Positions 21,641 to 33,412 of a stretch of 64,000 nt of DNA are shown here, in pieces. The translations under genes were made by a program, and so were the position numbers. Source of the DNA: Dryocosmus kuriphilus (lineage: Eukaryota > Arthropoda > Insecta > Hymenoptera > Cynipidae); NCBI GenBank assembly GCA_038277395.1, contig CM076189.1:106876154-106940153 (forward strand), written 5' to 3'. The notes under the pieces are model-generated. The model did no database searches. It had not been told where the DNA came from and was given only the letters and a program-made list of their open reading frames with translations. Every line of letters begins with the position of its first letter. The first letter of the stretch is position 1.

Positions 21641-22849
21641 CCTTTTACCAATAGAAGCATCGATCCAATCATTTGAGGTGGCTAAATCAGTGTTTGTATT
21701 ATTCAGTGTGTAAAGTTTACGCCTAACTACTAACTACAAGCGAAGAATATATTCCACAAATGAAAGACATTGTCCAAAATGTATACCAAATTCTTCATAA
21801 TGGGACATGCGCAGTTACGGCGTCAGTCTCACACCAGAGATCTTCGGTCAATAGGAAGGAGAGAGCAGAAGAACTGAATGGATGCGAAGGCAACTGAAAC
21901 GAGGTCAGATTCAAGGGAGTCCTGATTGTTCCATAGCACAGAGGAGGGGATCCGTTCTCCTCGAGCCGCCGTATTTTTATTTTTCTCGAAAATTCCCCGA
22001 GATATTTGAAAGAAGGAATATTCAAAGTATTTCATCTTTTCAAAGTATTTCAAAGCATTCAAGTATCCGCACTTATAGAATTCAAATCATCAGAATTAAA
22101 CCACTTACAATATTTAAAAATATTCAAAATATTTGGGAGATTAAAATGAAATATTCATCCCAGAATGACATCACTTCGCCTCGCAGGTAGAACGGAACAC
22201 AAAAATGCACAGACGCACTTTGTAACACGGACAATGCAAGGCGAGGTGGGTGACGCTGGTCGTGCTCGGGCCCCTCCGGGTATCTACGAGGATTCCCGAG
22301 CGGTTCGGTTGTTACCGGATGCATCGAACGACCACATAAAGTCACTCTTAGCTAGATTCTCGACCAGTCTGTCTGTAGTTTGCCTTGGGGCTGCTCCTAG
22401 ACTCCATCCCTTTGCTTGGATATACATTTGTGGCAAAGAATAACCTGTGATACAATCCACTTGCCTTATGCCAAGTAAGCACCCATCACAGTATCCCATT
22501 TTCAAATTGATGGCGTTGTACCACATTGTAAGTTAATTCATTAAACTAATATTTTACACTATGTGGAAGTTTTCCCTGTGTTCAACGCTACTCTCGGCGT
22601 CCACATCCTTATCCCTTTCTCCATTCAAATCCTTCAATTTCCACAACGTGCCGAAATCCAAAAGCAGCAAGAATTTTTAAACAACTATTATTCTACTTAT
22701 CAAATCCCTTTTTTAGTTGTTTCGAAAGAAATGGTAAAGTGTAATTAAGCTTGAGGGAATATGACGTTATTTTATGGGTTTATGCGAGACTGCCCAGTAC
22801 CAGAGATTCATAAGAACTCATCAAGTCTGACTCATATTTCGCTTTTTGT
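21641..22849. other. unassigned sequence between two LINE fragments
   Basis: Contains a GC-richer patch (about 21830-21970 and 22190-22440) with short frames on both strands, none with recognised motifs, and some AT-rich sequence. It may be the untranslated part of one of the flanking elements. Confidence 0.35.
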
Positions 22850-23740
22850 AGATCAGCTTAGAATACGTAGTCAGACAGGTACAGACGAATCCATCCGGTG
22901 CTAACCTCAATGGGATAATACACATTCTGGTATATGCGGATGATCTCGACTTACTCGAACATGATAAAGAAACAGCAGCTAAAAATGCAGAAGTCTTGAT
23001 CAGAAAAACCAAGGAAATGGTTTAGAAGTTAGCAATTCGAAGATGAAATATTTGACCGTCGACAGATCAGAACAAAGCAATGAAGAAAGAGATTTATGTA
23101 ATGGCAGGGAATATGAAATTTGAAAGTGTCAATGAGTTTAAATACCTCGGAACTACCATACCTAGAGACAATAACATTAAAACGGAACCCATCAGGCGGC
23201 CGCACGCTGACAATGGTTGCCAATATGCAACAAATACATTACTAAAATCGCCACCTTTGTCTAGAAATATCATAGTAAGAATTTACAAAACGATAATATC
23301 GCCGGTAGTCACGTACGGGTGGGAAGCGTGGGCGCTAACGAAAGGAGAGGAGAAAAAGTTTAGAGTATTCGAAAACAAGGTAATAAAAAAATGTATGGTC
23401 CAAACAGGGACGAAGAGGCTAGTGAATCGAGAAAACTGCATAATGGTGAGCTTCATGCAACCTGCGGGTTAGTGAATAATAATAGAATAACGAAAGAGCG
23501 CAAATTAAGCTGAGCGTAGCAAGAATTGGCGACGAAAGTAGAGTGGCGCAAGTTTTAAGAGGAAAGCCGATTAGCGAGAGACCTCTAAGGAGATTGAGAG
23601 ACTGTTGGGAGAAAACCCTGAGGCACGATCTAAGAGGGCTAGGACATGTTCATTTAAACTGGTTGGAGAATGCACAGGATAGAGATGCGTAGCCGATTCG
23701 GGCAGCAGCAGCACAGAACTTCCGAGTTCACGAAGCTAAA
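22850..23740 (+). pseudogene. LINE reverse transcriptase C-terminal half (same family as 56518-59390)
   Basis: The catalytic box is at 22933-22944 (YADD, within IIHILVYADDLDLLEHD). A stop near 23024 and a frameshift separate it from the frame 23080-23472, which contains NEFKYLGTTIPRDNNIK, VTYGWEAWALTKGEE and FRVFENKVIKK. Degraded sequence up to about 23740 ends in DRDAW..., the usual end of this ORF2. The frame 58703-59179 is clearly the same family. The 5' part is missing, as is usual for 5'-truncated LINE insertions. Confidence 0.85.
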
Positions 23741-23744
23741 TTGT

Positions 23745-24668
23745 TTTAATAAGAACATCACCAAGGCAATTAACACCTTTTCCATCCCTCTCCTAACATA
23801 TCCTTTGGTTTATTATTGTGGGCAAAAACGGAACTTGAGGCTTTATATAGAACCACCTGCGAGAAAAAGTCTGAGACTCAGATGCATCTGTAGAGTAGAC
23901 CCATATAGTCGTCCGAAGCTTGCAGATGCCCAATACAGAAACATCGGACACCTAACTCTTGTACACTTTAATGCTCAGTGGGGCGGCAAGCAACTAAATG
24001 GAAAGAACCCTCAAGTACTGGATCTTCCACGCGTGGATACTGATGATTCAAACCTGTGGCTAAAGAGGGGAGAACTGTTTGCGGAAGTGAAGGGGTTCGT
24101 TATTTCTATCCAAGACAGAGTGATAAATACGAGGAATATTCAAAAGCACGTGTTCAATTTTGAGGCGGCTATTGATAAGTGCCGCCTCTGTCGAAATTCA
24201 AATGAGACAATCGAGCATATTATTGATGGCTTTACGATACTTACCTCGCAAGGATATATCCGTAGACACAGTGATGCTGCTGGGATTATCCACCAACAGA
24301 TCGCTATAGATCTTGCTTTGCAAGAGTAATATAAGACTTACTACAAATAGTCCCCTGTTAGAGTATTTGAGAACGAACACCACCTTCTCTACTGGGACAT
24401 GACTATCCTGACAGATCATCTGGTCACTCATAATAGACCAGACGTCCTATGGCGTTGCAAGCACGATAAACATGCCAGAATTATTGACGTTAGTGTTTCC
24501 TTAAACCACATTATCCAATTTCGATATACTGTGAAGATCGAGAAATATACGGAGTTAAGGCAGGAGATCATGGCTGGGAAATTTTTACGCCTTATACAGA
24601 AGGCGATATTGCTTAAATCCTGCTGCATCGTCCGGAGTTATCTGGGCGTTAAAAATGATAGCGGCTAA
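23745..24668 (+). pseudogene. R2/R4-type LINE C-terminal region with restriction-like endonuclease
   Basis: The sequence enters this family near KNITKAINTFSIPLLTY. A Cys-His motif follows (CRLCRNSNETIEHI; the final Cys position reads F). After a frame break around 24330-24390 comes LYWD..ILTDHLVTHNRPDV, then IIDVSV, and KIEKYTELRQEIM. RPD...IIDVSV...K matches the PD-(D/E)xK pattern of the restriction-like endonuclease of R2/R4-type elements. Clade assignment is by motif only. The first about 25 codons of the frame starting at 23670 belong to the previous LINE. Confidence 0.65.
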
Positions 24669-24915
24669 TCGCCTTCTGTAAGCGTTCACGGGGGTGTGTT
24701 TGGCAACGCCACATTAAGAATTCTTGTTTTTTTTGACAATTAACTGTAACTTGGTTTTAGCCGTTTGGTTCTCTTGTTTTATTGGTTTGTAACTAGTTTC
24801 TTGTAGTTTCCCGTTTTTGTTGTTATTGTCGTTATTATTATTGTTTTCACTATCGTGCCATTTATGTCCTTGTAATTTTTTGAAGTCATGTGTATCGTCC
24901 ACCGCTTGAAACATT
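24669..24915 (+). repeat. 3' untranslated region of the R2/R4-type LINE, copy 1
   Basis: Follows the end of the LINE coding sequence. It shares, in order with gaps, tgatagcgg.taat, tttggcaacg, a T-rich block, gttgttattgtcgttattat, ttttcactatcgtgcc and tcgtccaccgc with 26127-26410. It ends near the site where the mariner-like element begins. Confidence 0.7.
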
Positions 24916-26126
24916 ATATACGATGTGTGATCAAAGAATAAGGTGGCCTTTTGAATTTTGCGGGATGCGTGCAGTCGATAATCGTTTTCTTTTTTTCTTA
25001 TGTTGATACACTCGTCCCAAACATATGTGCACAGTTTCTGCTATATAGCATTCTTTGTTTGTTTGTGAGAAGCATAAAGGTTAGAAATGTTTTGCATGCT
25101 CGGCAATTTTTGCAGTCGAAAAAAATGGATCAAAGAACTTGCACTCAATTTTGTGTAAAAAATGGAACTATCTGCTCCAAAACGCTTGGAATGTTGACCG
25201 TAACATACGTTGAGTGTGCTCTGGGTAAAAAAAATGCTGACAACTGGTACAAGCTCTTTCGGAAAGGCCGAGAAGATGTTAATGACGAAGCTCGCCCTGG
25301 ATGTCCCAGCACGCCAACAAATGATGAAAAAGTTGAAGAAGTGAAGAAAATAGTGTTGGCGAATCTTCGAATTACCATTAGAGAAGTTGCCGATGATGTC
25401 AGGATCTCGTTCTGCACGTGCCAAGCAATTTTAGTGGATATTTTGGGCATGAGATGTTTGTCAGCGAAGTTTCTTCCGAAACTGCTAAATTTTGACCAAA
25501 AGAACCGTCGGGTGAGCATCGCTCAGGAGCTGTTGAATGACGGCAACGGCGACCCAGACTTGCTCAAAAGGATCATAAAAGGTGACGAAACATAGTTATA
25601 TGGCTACGACGTCGAAACTGATGCTCAGTCTTCCCAGTAGAAGCATTCTGGATTACCAAGACCAAAAAAGCACGCCAAGTTCGATCAAATGTCAAGGTTT
25701 TGCTTGACGTTTTCTTCGATTATCATGGCGTATTGCATCAGGAGTTCTTACCACAGGGTCGTACATTTAATACAGAGTATTATCTTGAAGTTGTGCGCCG
25801 TTTGCGTGAAGCAATACGAAAAAAACGTCCGGAATTGTGGAAAAATCAGTCATGGTTATTGCACCACGATAATGTGCCAGCTCACACGTCATTGCTTGTG
25901 CGTAATTTCTTGGCCAATAACAACACCACAATCATTCCTCAGCCACCGTATTCACCAGATTTGGCTCCCTGTGGCTTTTTCCTGTTTCCAAAACTAAAAA
26001 TACACATGAAAGGACGGTGTTTTGCGACGATTGAGGAGAAAATAGCCCATCGCTGGAAGAGCTGAAGGCTATAACAAAAAGTGCTTATCAGAAATTCTTC
26101 GAGGATTGGAAAATGCGCTGGCACAA
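24916..26126 (+). mobile_element. mariner element, second family (plus strand), 3' end missing
   Basis: A probable left terminus (cgatgtgtgatcaaagaa...) follows TA at the end of the LINE 3' UTR. The transposase remnant fills the rest. The expected right inverted repeat is absent: coding-like sequence ending WKMRWHK runs directly into a second copy of the LINE 3' UTR at 26127. This family is distinct from the three CGAGGGCCTACCC mariners. Confidence 0.7.
25125..26126 (+). pseudogene. mariner transposase (DD34D type), broken
   Basis: The start is MDQRTCTQFCVKNG, a typical mariner HTH opening. The first frame continues through NWYKLFRKGREDVNDEARPG and RIIKGDET to an in-frame TAG at 25593-25595, where family members have Trp. 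After a frameshift the frame 25700-26065 carries LDVFFDYHGVLHQEFLPQG, WLLHHDNVPAHTS (second Asp) and PPYSPDLAPCGFFLFPKLK (third Asp). Another frameshift precedes the last about 20 codons. All three catalytic Asp are present but the gene cannot give a full protein. Confidence 0.9.
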
Positions 26127-26410
26127 ATGATAGCGGGTAATTGCCTTCTTTAAGCAAGGCTATCGCGCGTACACGAGGGAGGGTTTGGCAACGTCACCTG
26201 AAGCAGTTTAATTTTTTTATACTTAATTTTATCTTCATTTTAGTCATTTTGTTGTTTTTCTTTTATTGATTTGTAAATATTTTCTTCTCACTTGTTGTTG
26301 TTACTGTTCTTATTGTTATTATTACTATTGTTTTCGCTATCGTGTCGTTTATGTAGGTTCACGTTTATGAATTCGTGTATGTCGTCCACCGCCGTAACAT
26401 TATGTATACA
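26127..26410 (+). repeat. 3' untranslated region of the R2/R4-type LINE, copy 2
   Basis: A diverged direct repeat of 24669-24915, starting at tgatagcgggtaattgcc and ending near taacattatgtatac. It abuts the mariner coding remnant with no coding LINE sequence of its own, so it looks like a strongly 5'-truncated insertion. Confidence 0.65.
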
Positions 26411-27051
26411 CATATATATGCACGTATAGGGTCATTTGTCTTAGATGTCAGTTTCATAGCTCTGGACGAATGCTCTGGTTTCCATTCCCAGGTGCGCCTT
26501 TGAATTTCAATGAGGGGAGTGCTACTGCCCCTTGGCACCTGGAATAGGCATCGCTTGATATTTTCTTTTGATTGACCAATAAGAAACGTGGAAGGGTGTA
26601 TGTGATGATTTTATCTGACAGGGTTCACTATTTGTATAAAAAAGAAAAACGTAACGCAGGGATTCTTTGTTTCTTCGATAATATTGCCTGACGGGGGTTA
26701 CGGTTTATGCGACGAATGTTTGAGCTACGTCTGAGGCATTTATAAATTTTATTAATTCAAAATAACACCTCTTACTTCAGGCATCCCTTTACGCCTGAAC
26801 AAAAGCTGCGATAATTCGTGGTCCAGAGCAGGATTATTTTATTTATTTGACGAATGCGCAAGTAAAATGATTTGAAAAACGACATCTGCCACCAGCGAAT
26901 CTACTGAGCACTTGCCGCGTTCGCGACCGTGTTTAGCAGTGAAGTACCGGGTCATGATAATCTGTGGGAGGAGGCTGACGAAACAAAATAATAATAATAG
27001 TGATATCTATATATAAAATTATATGCATATACGTACATATATGTACTCGTG
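26411..27051. other. unassigned sequence
   Basis: Non-coding by inspection: no frame above about 70 codons with motifs. Mixed composition with a TA-rich segment at 27000-27055 next to the outer transposon end. Could hold a solo LTR, but I found no second copy to prove it. Confidence 0.35.
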
Positions 27052-27055
27052 TATA

Positions 27056-27266
27056 TGTCGTAGGCGTTTTGAAGAATCCGGCGTTCTACAGAATGCCTAG
27101 GCGTTCTGCAAAACGCCGGTGAATAGACGACTGATACTCCAAAACTGACCTGCAATGACCAATCGTCTAATCCCCTGGGCGTCTTGCTAAACGCCGACGA
27201 ATAGAAGAATGCTTTCTGGCAAGCGTACGACTAGGCGTTTAGCAAAATGCCGGCGAATAGAATAAT
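27056..27266 (+). repeat. left terminal inverted repeat of the integrase-type transposon
   Basis: Aligned by eye to the reverse complement of 41161-41384, it matches over its whole length apart from scattered substitutions and a block of about 14 bp missing on this side (after gaatgctt). It is built of several GGCGTTnTGC..AACGCC palindrome-like subrepeats, for example at 27063, 27079, 27096, 27164 and 27235. Confidence 0.88.
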
Positions 27267-27406
27267 AATATTACCATCGAGGATAGTTTCCCAGAATGCC
27301 GAAGTTTTCGGTTGAGAGATATTGAAGTGTGTCGTCTTTCACAAAACTGAATTGACAACTAGCTCGGTGGATACACCCGGATAAGTACTGTATAGTACTG
27401 TAAAAA

Positions 27407-28076
27407 ATGGGCAGCGTTAATCGCGATGAGTTTGAGCAGAAGTTACGTGAAATGTTTGAAAAACAACAGGGTAATCATGGTATTTGGGACAAAAGTCACC
27501 TTGAAAAAGTGAAGAGGGTTCTGCAAGATGGAGCTTTAGGAGTGAGAATTCATAGCTATTGTCACTTCGCTAATCAGTATAAATTGCTGGAAATTGCTGA
27601 TGATTATGACGTCATAGTAAAAAGGAAGTGTCAAACAGATTCGATTGTTTATTGTGTTCCAATAGAGGACTACTACGAGAAATTTCTCGAAGTACACGCT
27701 CAGACTGGCCATGGAGGACGTGACAAAATGACTTACTTCATGCAAAATAAATGGAAAGTATCTAGGTCTGCTTGTGGAATTTTTTGCAGCTGCTGTAGAA
27801 CGTGGAATAGAAAAAAGTCGGCTCTCAGAAAAGGCCCTGTGCTACAGCCTATTGTATCACATGGTTTCAATGCAAGAGGACAAGTCGATTTAATACAATT
27901 TCAGTCTTGCGCTCGAAGTGACGACGATTATAAATGGCCTGTCAAATATTAAGATCACGGGACAATGTTCGTACAATTACGACCACTCAAGTCAAAATAA
28001 GCTGCTCAGGTTACTGATGAATTATCAAAAATTCTTTATACATTTGGTGCACCCGAAATATTGCAGAGTTATAATG
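27407..28076 (+). pseudogene. integrase-type transposase, exon 1
   Basis: Starts MGSVNRDEFEQKLREMFEKQ. It has an integrase zinc-binding module: H in VHAQTGHGGRDKMTYFM and paired Cys in CGIFCSCCRTW. It then enters the catalytic core (GFNARGQVDLIQFQS). Two TAA stops interrupt: one after WPVKY (27950-27952) and one after LRPLKSK. In both places CAA would fit the family. The exon ends TFGAPEILQSYNG with its last base at 28076, before GTGATT. The protein resembles KRBA2-like proteins of insects, which derive from integrase-type transposons. Confidence 0.8.
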
Positions 28077-28116
28077 GTGATTAAAATAATGAAACATCGT
28101 TTATATAAAATTCAGC

Positions 28117-28121
28117 TATCA
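28117..28121. other. copia target-site duplication, left (TATCA)
   Basis: TATCA at 28117-28121 matches TATCA at 39607-39611. Both lie directly outside the 332-bp LTRs. Five bases is the usual length for copia insertions. Confidence 0.75.
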
Positions 28122-28453
28122 GGATAATAGAATGCACGTACTCACAAAATAACAAGTTGTTCACAGATTTATTATATACATTAAGGAGCCTCGATACAAA
28201 CACGTCAATGCGCTACAAGCGTCGTAGACAGAATGAATTGATCAATACAGAGCCAGGTCAACAGAAAGGCCAAAAGAACCAGGCCTGCATCATGGTATAA
28301 ACTATATACAACATAGGGCCGGCATTTATCCGCTTGAACCTCACGCTGAGGGTCCTTTGTACGCAGGGTGCAAAGTGAGAAACCAAGTCGAACTTAGAGA
28401 TAATAACAATAGCCAACGCAATACGATTGGCATGGGAGGTGTTATATCCTTCA
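28122..28453 (-). repeat. copia LTR (3' LTR on the minus strand)
   Basis: It is 332 bp, the same length as 39275-39606. About 26 differences were counted by eye between the two, so the insertion is not recent. On the minus strand it begins TGAAGGATATAACACC. Confidence 0.9.
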
Positions 28454-28466
28454 TACTCCCTCCCAA
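28454..28466 (-). other. copia polypurine tract
   Basis: On the minus strand, GGGAGGGAGTA lies immediately before the TGAAGG start of the 3' LTR; this is the usual site of plus-strand priming. Confidence 0.75.
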
Positions 28467-28770
28467 CGACCTTGACAATTAATATGTATTTCAAAGGACA
28501 ACACCTTGACACAAACAGCGGCTTTATAATAGAACGTTTTACATAAACTTTGAGTCCTTCAATAGCAACATCATACCGGAATGTCTCAAAAATGTATGGA
28601 TTATACCAAGCAATATAGTTCCATACTTGACAATAGTATTTACAAATTTCTCAAAATAAAGAAATCGCTTGGTCGAACATAATATGAAATTTCTTTAAGA
28701 GTGGATTCGAGGATTTTCTGTGCGACTGTCACAAATTAAGACACTCTATCTGAAACAGTTAACCAACGAA

Positions 28771-29328
28771 TTATTTATTATTACCATAACAATAAGTAAT
28801 CAAGGCATCGCGAAGAGTCAAGAATTTTGATCGAGGTAATGCTTTTGTGAATAATTCAGCTAGTTGGGAATCACTTCCCACCCTCTCGACTCTCACATTT
28901 CCCTTTTGGAGTTCATCACGAACGAAATGGTAGGATAGACGCACAAGCTGTCTGAGTGAAGAAGCTTCTTCTTTTTCAGCCAGCTTGATAGCACTTCGAT
29001 TGTCCTCCAAGATTAGTGGTACGTAGCAACGGTTTAACAGATTCTTGCACATCGTTCGGAGAGAAGCCAAATCACGACATGCGACACTCATTGCGACGTA
29101 TTCACTTTAAGCAGATGAGAGCGCAACATAGTTTTGCTTCTTCGTTCGCCACATCAGAACATCGCCGTATAGCCTGATTAGATATCCTGTAGTTGAGTTA
29201 CCCTTTAGATCATTTAGACCCAGAGAAGCATCTACGTAACAATGTATGCCTTCATCTGATCCAGTAAATTTTAGACCAAGATGTGCAGTGTTTTGAGATA
29301 AGTCATAACACGCAATACGTCCTTCCAA
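28771..29328 (-). pseudogene. copia RNase H region
   Basis: The frames 29107-29328 and 28771-29091 carry GIHCYVDASLGLNDLKGNST (first acidic residue), VLMWRTKKQNYVALSSA, then SVACRDLASLR and LILEDNRSAIKLAEK, matching the copia RNase H order D...E...D. A single stop lies between the frames near 29105. The last residues are YCYGNNK. About 300 bp without genes separate this from the polypurine tract. Confidence 0.85.
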
Positions 29329-29359
29329 TCAGTTTTTGTGAATGCTGTTTTATGTCGGC

Positions 29360-30542
29360 TTAGAATATTTGTAGCATATGAGATGTCAGGACGAGTGCAA
29401 TTTTGGAGGTACAGTAAAATTCCCATCGCCTGACGATAGGGTATCTCAGCACACGATTGAAGTCATTTTCAGCCGGAGTTCCCTTGTTACGTCGGTTCCT
29501 ATCTTGATCAGGTATCATTGGAGTAGAAACAGATTTATATCTATCAATATTGAATCGATTGATCAATGCTTGGATGGATGTGACCGTTTTGATAATGAAA
29601 AATTGTGCGGTTTCGTCGATCACGTGAAATTTACATTCCGAGGAATTTCTTGGGTTCACCTAGATCAGTAATTTCGTATCCTTGTTTCAGCAAGATTTTA
29701 ACTTGTGCAGCTTTACACCTCGAATTCGTTTCGAGCAGAATATCATCGACATGAAGGATCAGTTTCGCGAATTCGGATTTATCTTGCCACAAGAAGATGC
29801 AAGGTTGGAACTCATAAGATTTAAATCCAATTCGGCTCACTGTGCTCTTGAAACGAATAAACCAGCACTTGGGTGAGATTTTCAGACCATACAAAGACCG
29901 GTGTAATTCACACACATTTGTCTCAGCCAAAGACTCAGATTTACCCAAGTATTCCTGAAGTCCCTCTGGAATCTCCATGTAGACCTTTCGTTTCAGAATT
30001 CCATTCAAGAAAGCGGTTTTTACATCGAATTGTGTTAACTCCAAATCAAATTTGTTTGCGACAATGAGGATAAATCGAATATCAGCAAGACGTGCTACGG
30101 GCGCATAGATTTCAGAAAGTTCATACTTGTTATTGTCAGCAAAGCCTTTCGCGACAAGTCTGCTTTTGTACCTAATTCAACCATTTGCCTCTGATTTCCC
30201 TTCGTGTATCCAGCGAGCATGGATTACTTTACAACCTTTGGGCACTTGGGATTTAGGAATGATTTACCAGGTTTGGCACTTGGCCAGAGAAACAAATTCT
30301 TCGGTGATTGCTTTGATCCAGTGTTCCGATTCAGAACTGCTGATTGCTTCGTCGTATGACTGTGGTTCATGTACGAACTCAGCGAGAGCTGCACGATTCA
30401 AGCAAGCAGTTTCGGAATTGTTGACGTCTAAGTCCTGAATAGAATCATATTTCATTGGTTCCATCCATAACCGCCTCACCATCTCCAGAAGTGAATGGGT
30501 GGACACCAGATTCAGCCTCATTTGATTCGATGGAATCGTCAA
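29360..30542 (-). pseudogene. copia reverse transcriptase
   Basis: The frame 30264-30542 has ALAEFVHEPQSYDEAISSSESEHWIKAITEEF, the RT_2-type opening. The frame 29631-30044 has ELTQFDVKTAFLNGILKRKVYMEIPEG (first Asp), SLYGLKISPKCWF and ILHVDDILLETNS, where VDD is the catalytic box. The frame 29360-29659 continues with the linker to RNase H. Gaps and frame changes at about 30050-30260 and 29640 show decay. Confidence 0.88.
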
Positions 30543-30577
30543 CTTTCATCATTCGATGCCACAACCGAATTATCCTT

Positions 30578-31360
30578 TCAATCGGAGCAGACTCGGCTTT
30601 GGAAAAATTTAACGTGTTTTGATCTGACTATTTTTCCTTTAGAATTGTCCAATAGAGTGTACCCGGTTGCATTGCATTCCAGTAAATACGCTAGGTAGGC
30701 TCGTGGAGTAAACCTAGGCTGAATTTTGGCGAGGTTGTTAACTACATAAGCTTCACAGCCAAAACGTCGGATCTCGTTGATTCTAGGCAGCTTTCCAGTT
30801 ACCAACTCAAAAGGAGTAAGAACATTGTTAGTTGAATTTGGAGTTCGATTGTGTACATTAATTACGTTCCTCAGTGCATACGCCCAATAGCCATGAGGAA
30901 GTCCTGAGGAGATGAGGCTTACTCTTATTTTCTCCTCAATTTCTAAATTAAGACGTTCAGAACAGGCATTGCACTAAAGCGCAGCTGGAGCACAAACGGT
31001 TAAATTTATTCATTCTCTTGAAAGTATATCTTTCATTTTAGATATTTTGTACTCCAAATCGCCGTCAGTACGAATTTCTACCACTTTGGCGTCATTACCT
31101 TTAGATTTTCGAATTTCTTCTGGGCAGCTAGATAAAGCCAGGTTTGCCTGTGTTTTATTACTAATCTCGTACGCAAAAGCATACCGAATAGCATCATCAG
31201 TGAATGTCAGAATATATCGACCCACCGTACCCACAGCCAGTGGCTTGATAGGACCAAGCATGTCACTATATAGTCGATGGAATACGATACTCGTTCTGGT
31301 CCTTTTACGTTTGCACGAATTTCGTTTGGCTTTTGCCAATTTGCAAGCCGAACGATCCAA
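30578..31360 (-). pseudogene. copia integrase core
   Basis: The frame 31010-31360 carries FHRLYSDMLGPIKP (first Asp) and VVEIRTDGDLEYK (second Asp); the family usually reads TDxGxEY. The frame 30578-30805 has TGKLPRINEIRRFGCEAYV and FTPRAYLAYLLECNATGY, typical of the integrase C-terminal side. The catalytic Glu region between them (30806-31009) is recognisable only in pieces. Confidence 0.85.
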
Positions 31361-31440
31361 AATGTCTCTTCCAAATGTAACATTCTCCAGTTCAGCAATG
31401 GTTTTTGAAGCTTACTCTAGGTATCGCTTGGATGAATGGT

Positions 31441-32468
31441 TCAAGCGCGGAGATACCATTGCATTCCCAGATTATCTCTTAGTGAGGTAACGGATTCATT
31501 TGGCAAGTTAAGCCGAATTCGTTTCTGATTATGCCCTCTTGAATCAAGAATGGAGTCCTCAGATTTTGATTTACATTGCTTCCTGTTTCTTCCTCCTAAA
31601 CCAATAGCTGGAGTGAAGTTTGATTGACTAGTTGGAGAATGAAGTGACGAATTATCGTCGATCAAAATTGAGGTTGATGAATCAACCTGAGCGGTAACAG
31701 GCACATGTCGATTTTGTACGAAGCCATTTTTCATAGGCACATGCTCACTTTCATTATAAGTAGCAGTTTGTCTCTCGAATTTCTGGGTCTGGTTAGTTGC
31801 TTGAAAATTTCAAGGATAATCGAAAGTTTTTCAGGAGTCGCACGGTTTGCTAAGGGCAGTTGAAAAGTCAGCCACCAAAACTGCCCATCATACGGTCCAG
31901 TTATAATGACCTCCTGCTTTTCATTATCAAACAACTTAATTTGGGTGTTATTGAAAAACGCAGAAATTGAATTTGAAACCTGCTTATGGAGTGACAATAG
32001 ATTTTCAGCCAACTCGGGAGCGTATAATACATTTCTCAAGCAACCATACGTCTTTTGATATGTTTTATAGACTATTATATCACCAATTTTCGTGACTTTC
32101 ATATCGGCTTCCGATGGACTGTTTGCAGAAGTAATATAGCGGGGCCTGGTCAATTCACGAATATTCACCATGCATGATGGCCCATTAACAATGTGACTTG
32201 TCGCACCCTACTCTGCTATAAATGAAATTACAGATTTTTCGGAGTTCTTACCATCAAAGTTCAGCGTTGCCATATTTCCAGTATCATTGTAGTCGTTATC
32301 GGACTCACTGTCATAACGGTTTCGTGGTTCTGTGATCGAAGCGACTTCATTTTCACCTTTAGTTTCGGTATCCTTTCCTTCTTCGAGCGCCCAGACGAGA
32401 TCACTTTCCTGATCTGAGTCATTAAAGTAGGACTCCAGTACCAGCTGAGCACCCTCCGCATTTTGCAC
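31441..32468 (-). pseudogene. copia protease to integrase zinc region
   Basis: The frames 32208-32468, 31731-32171 and 31441-31740 run consecutively. The first ends ...NSEKSVISFIAE and should precede the protease active site (D-S/T-G-A); a stop falls there, close to CGATS-like residues. The second has YGCLRNVLYAPELAENLLSLHK, a strongly conserved copia segment downstream of the protease. Confidence 0.8.
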
Positions 32469-32559
32469 GATGACCAGATTCTTTTATGAAAACAGGTATT
32501 GACATGATCATCCTCCAGCCCTTTCCACGGCTTCGATTTAGTATCTTCTTCGGGTGTTT

Positions 32560-32799
32560 TGCAATGGTTTTTGTCGGCTTCATCAAGAGGTTGCGTGCTG
32601 TAGACTTGTAACTTTCAGCTGTCGTGTCAGATCCTGCGTGGGCGTGAGATCTGTTTCTGAATGGAGGGTTCCAAACCTGTTTTGTATGTTCAGAAGGCGG
32701 ATGTGGGCAATTCTTCGAAAAATGACCATCCGTAGATCCACAATTATAACATACTCGATTCGCAAGTCTCGGTTTCGTTTGTTACTTCTTATACGTCTT
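32560..32799 (-). pseudogene. copia gag zinc knuckle and downstream linker
   Basis: On the minus strand near 32703-32754 the sequence reads CYNCGSTDGHFSKNC, a CCHC zinc knuckle in which the family spacing C-x2-C-x4-H-x4-C is kept. It is followed by a Pro/Ser-rich linker. It is separated from the rest of gag by the 32800-35961 insertion. Confidence 0.8.
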
Positions 32800-32963
32800 T
32801 GAATTCTCATAAGATGGAAATTAGAAACTGAAAATGCTTCAGACAATTTCTTGGAGTATTAAGAAGAGCTGAAAAGTAGGAAATCTACTCTATCAGAACT
32901 CAATGATAACTCTTTTTACGATTTTTAATTAAAATCCGAAAATATACAAATACCTAAAAAATC

Positions 32964-33037
32964 ACAGTGGACCGGATTTGAATCGGCAACCTTCTCAATT
33001 CATGTGAGACGCGCTACCAATTGAGCCACCACGGGCC
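32964..33037 (-). repeat. tRNA-like head, unit 1
   Basis: Reads ggcccgtggtggctcaattg...ccggtccac on the minus strand, with A-box-like TGGCTCAATTGG and B-box-like GATTCAAATCC. The anticodon-type stem TCTCA/TGAGA is kept, but position 33 of the loop is A, which is not tRNA-like. Acceptor pairing is weakened. Confidence 0.65.
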
Positions 33038-33337
33038 AACAGTGAAAATTTTAGAACTTGTTTCTACCCGATCTATGATGGGAAGATTCAGCGAAGAGTG
33101 TATTACGTCAGTACACATATAGTTATTATTTTTTTTTTATTTTGGATGGTAAATGTCTGAATAGAATTAGTATTTTAATTCTCATAAGATGGAAATTAGA
33201 AACTGACAATGCTGCAGACAATTTCCTCGAGTATTAAAAAGAATTGACAAGTAGGAAATCTACTCTATCAGAACTCAATACAACTCTTTTTACGATTTTT
33301 AAATAAAATCCGAAAATATACAAATATTCTAAAAAAT

Positions 33338-33412
33338 CACCGTGGACCGGATTTGAATCGGCAACCTTCTCAATTCATGTGAGACGCGCTACCTATTGAG
33401 CCACCACGGGCC
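33338..33412 (-). repeat. tRNA-like head, unit 2
   Basis: Same fold elements as unit 1 (loop CATGAAT). A base change in the D-arm region (caatAggt) differs from the other units. Confidence 0.65.
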
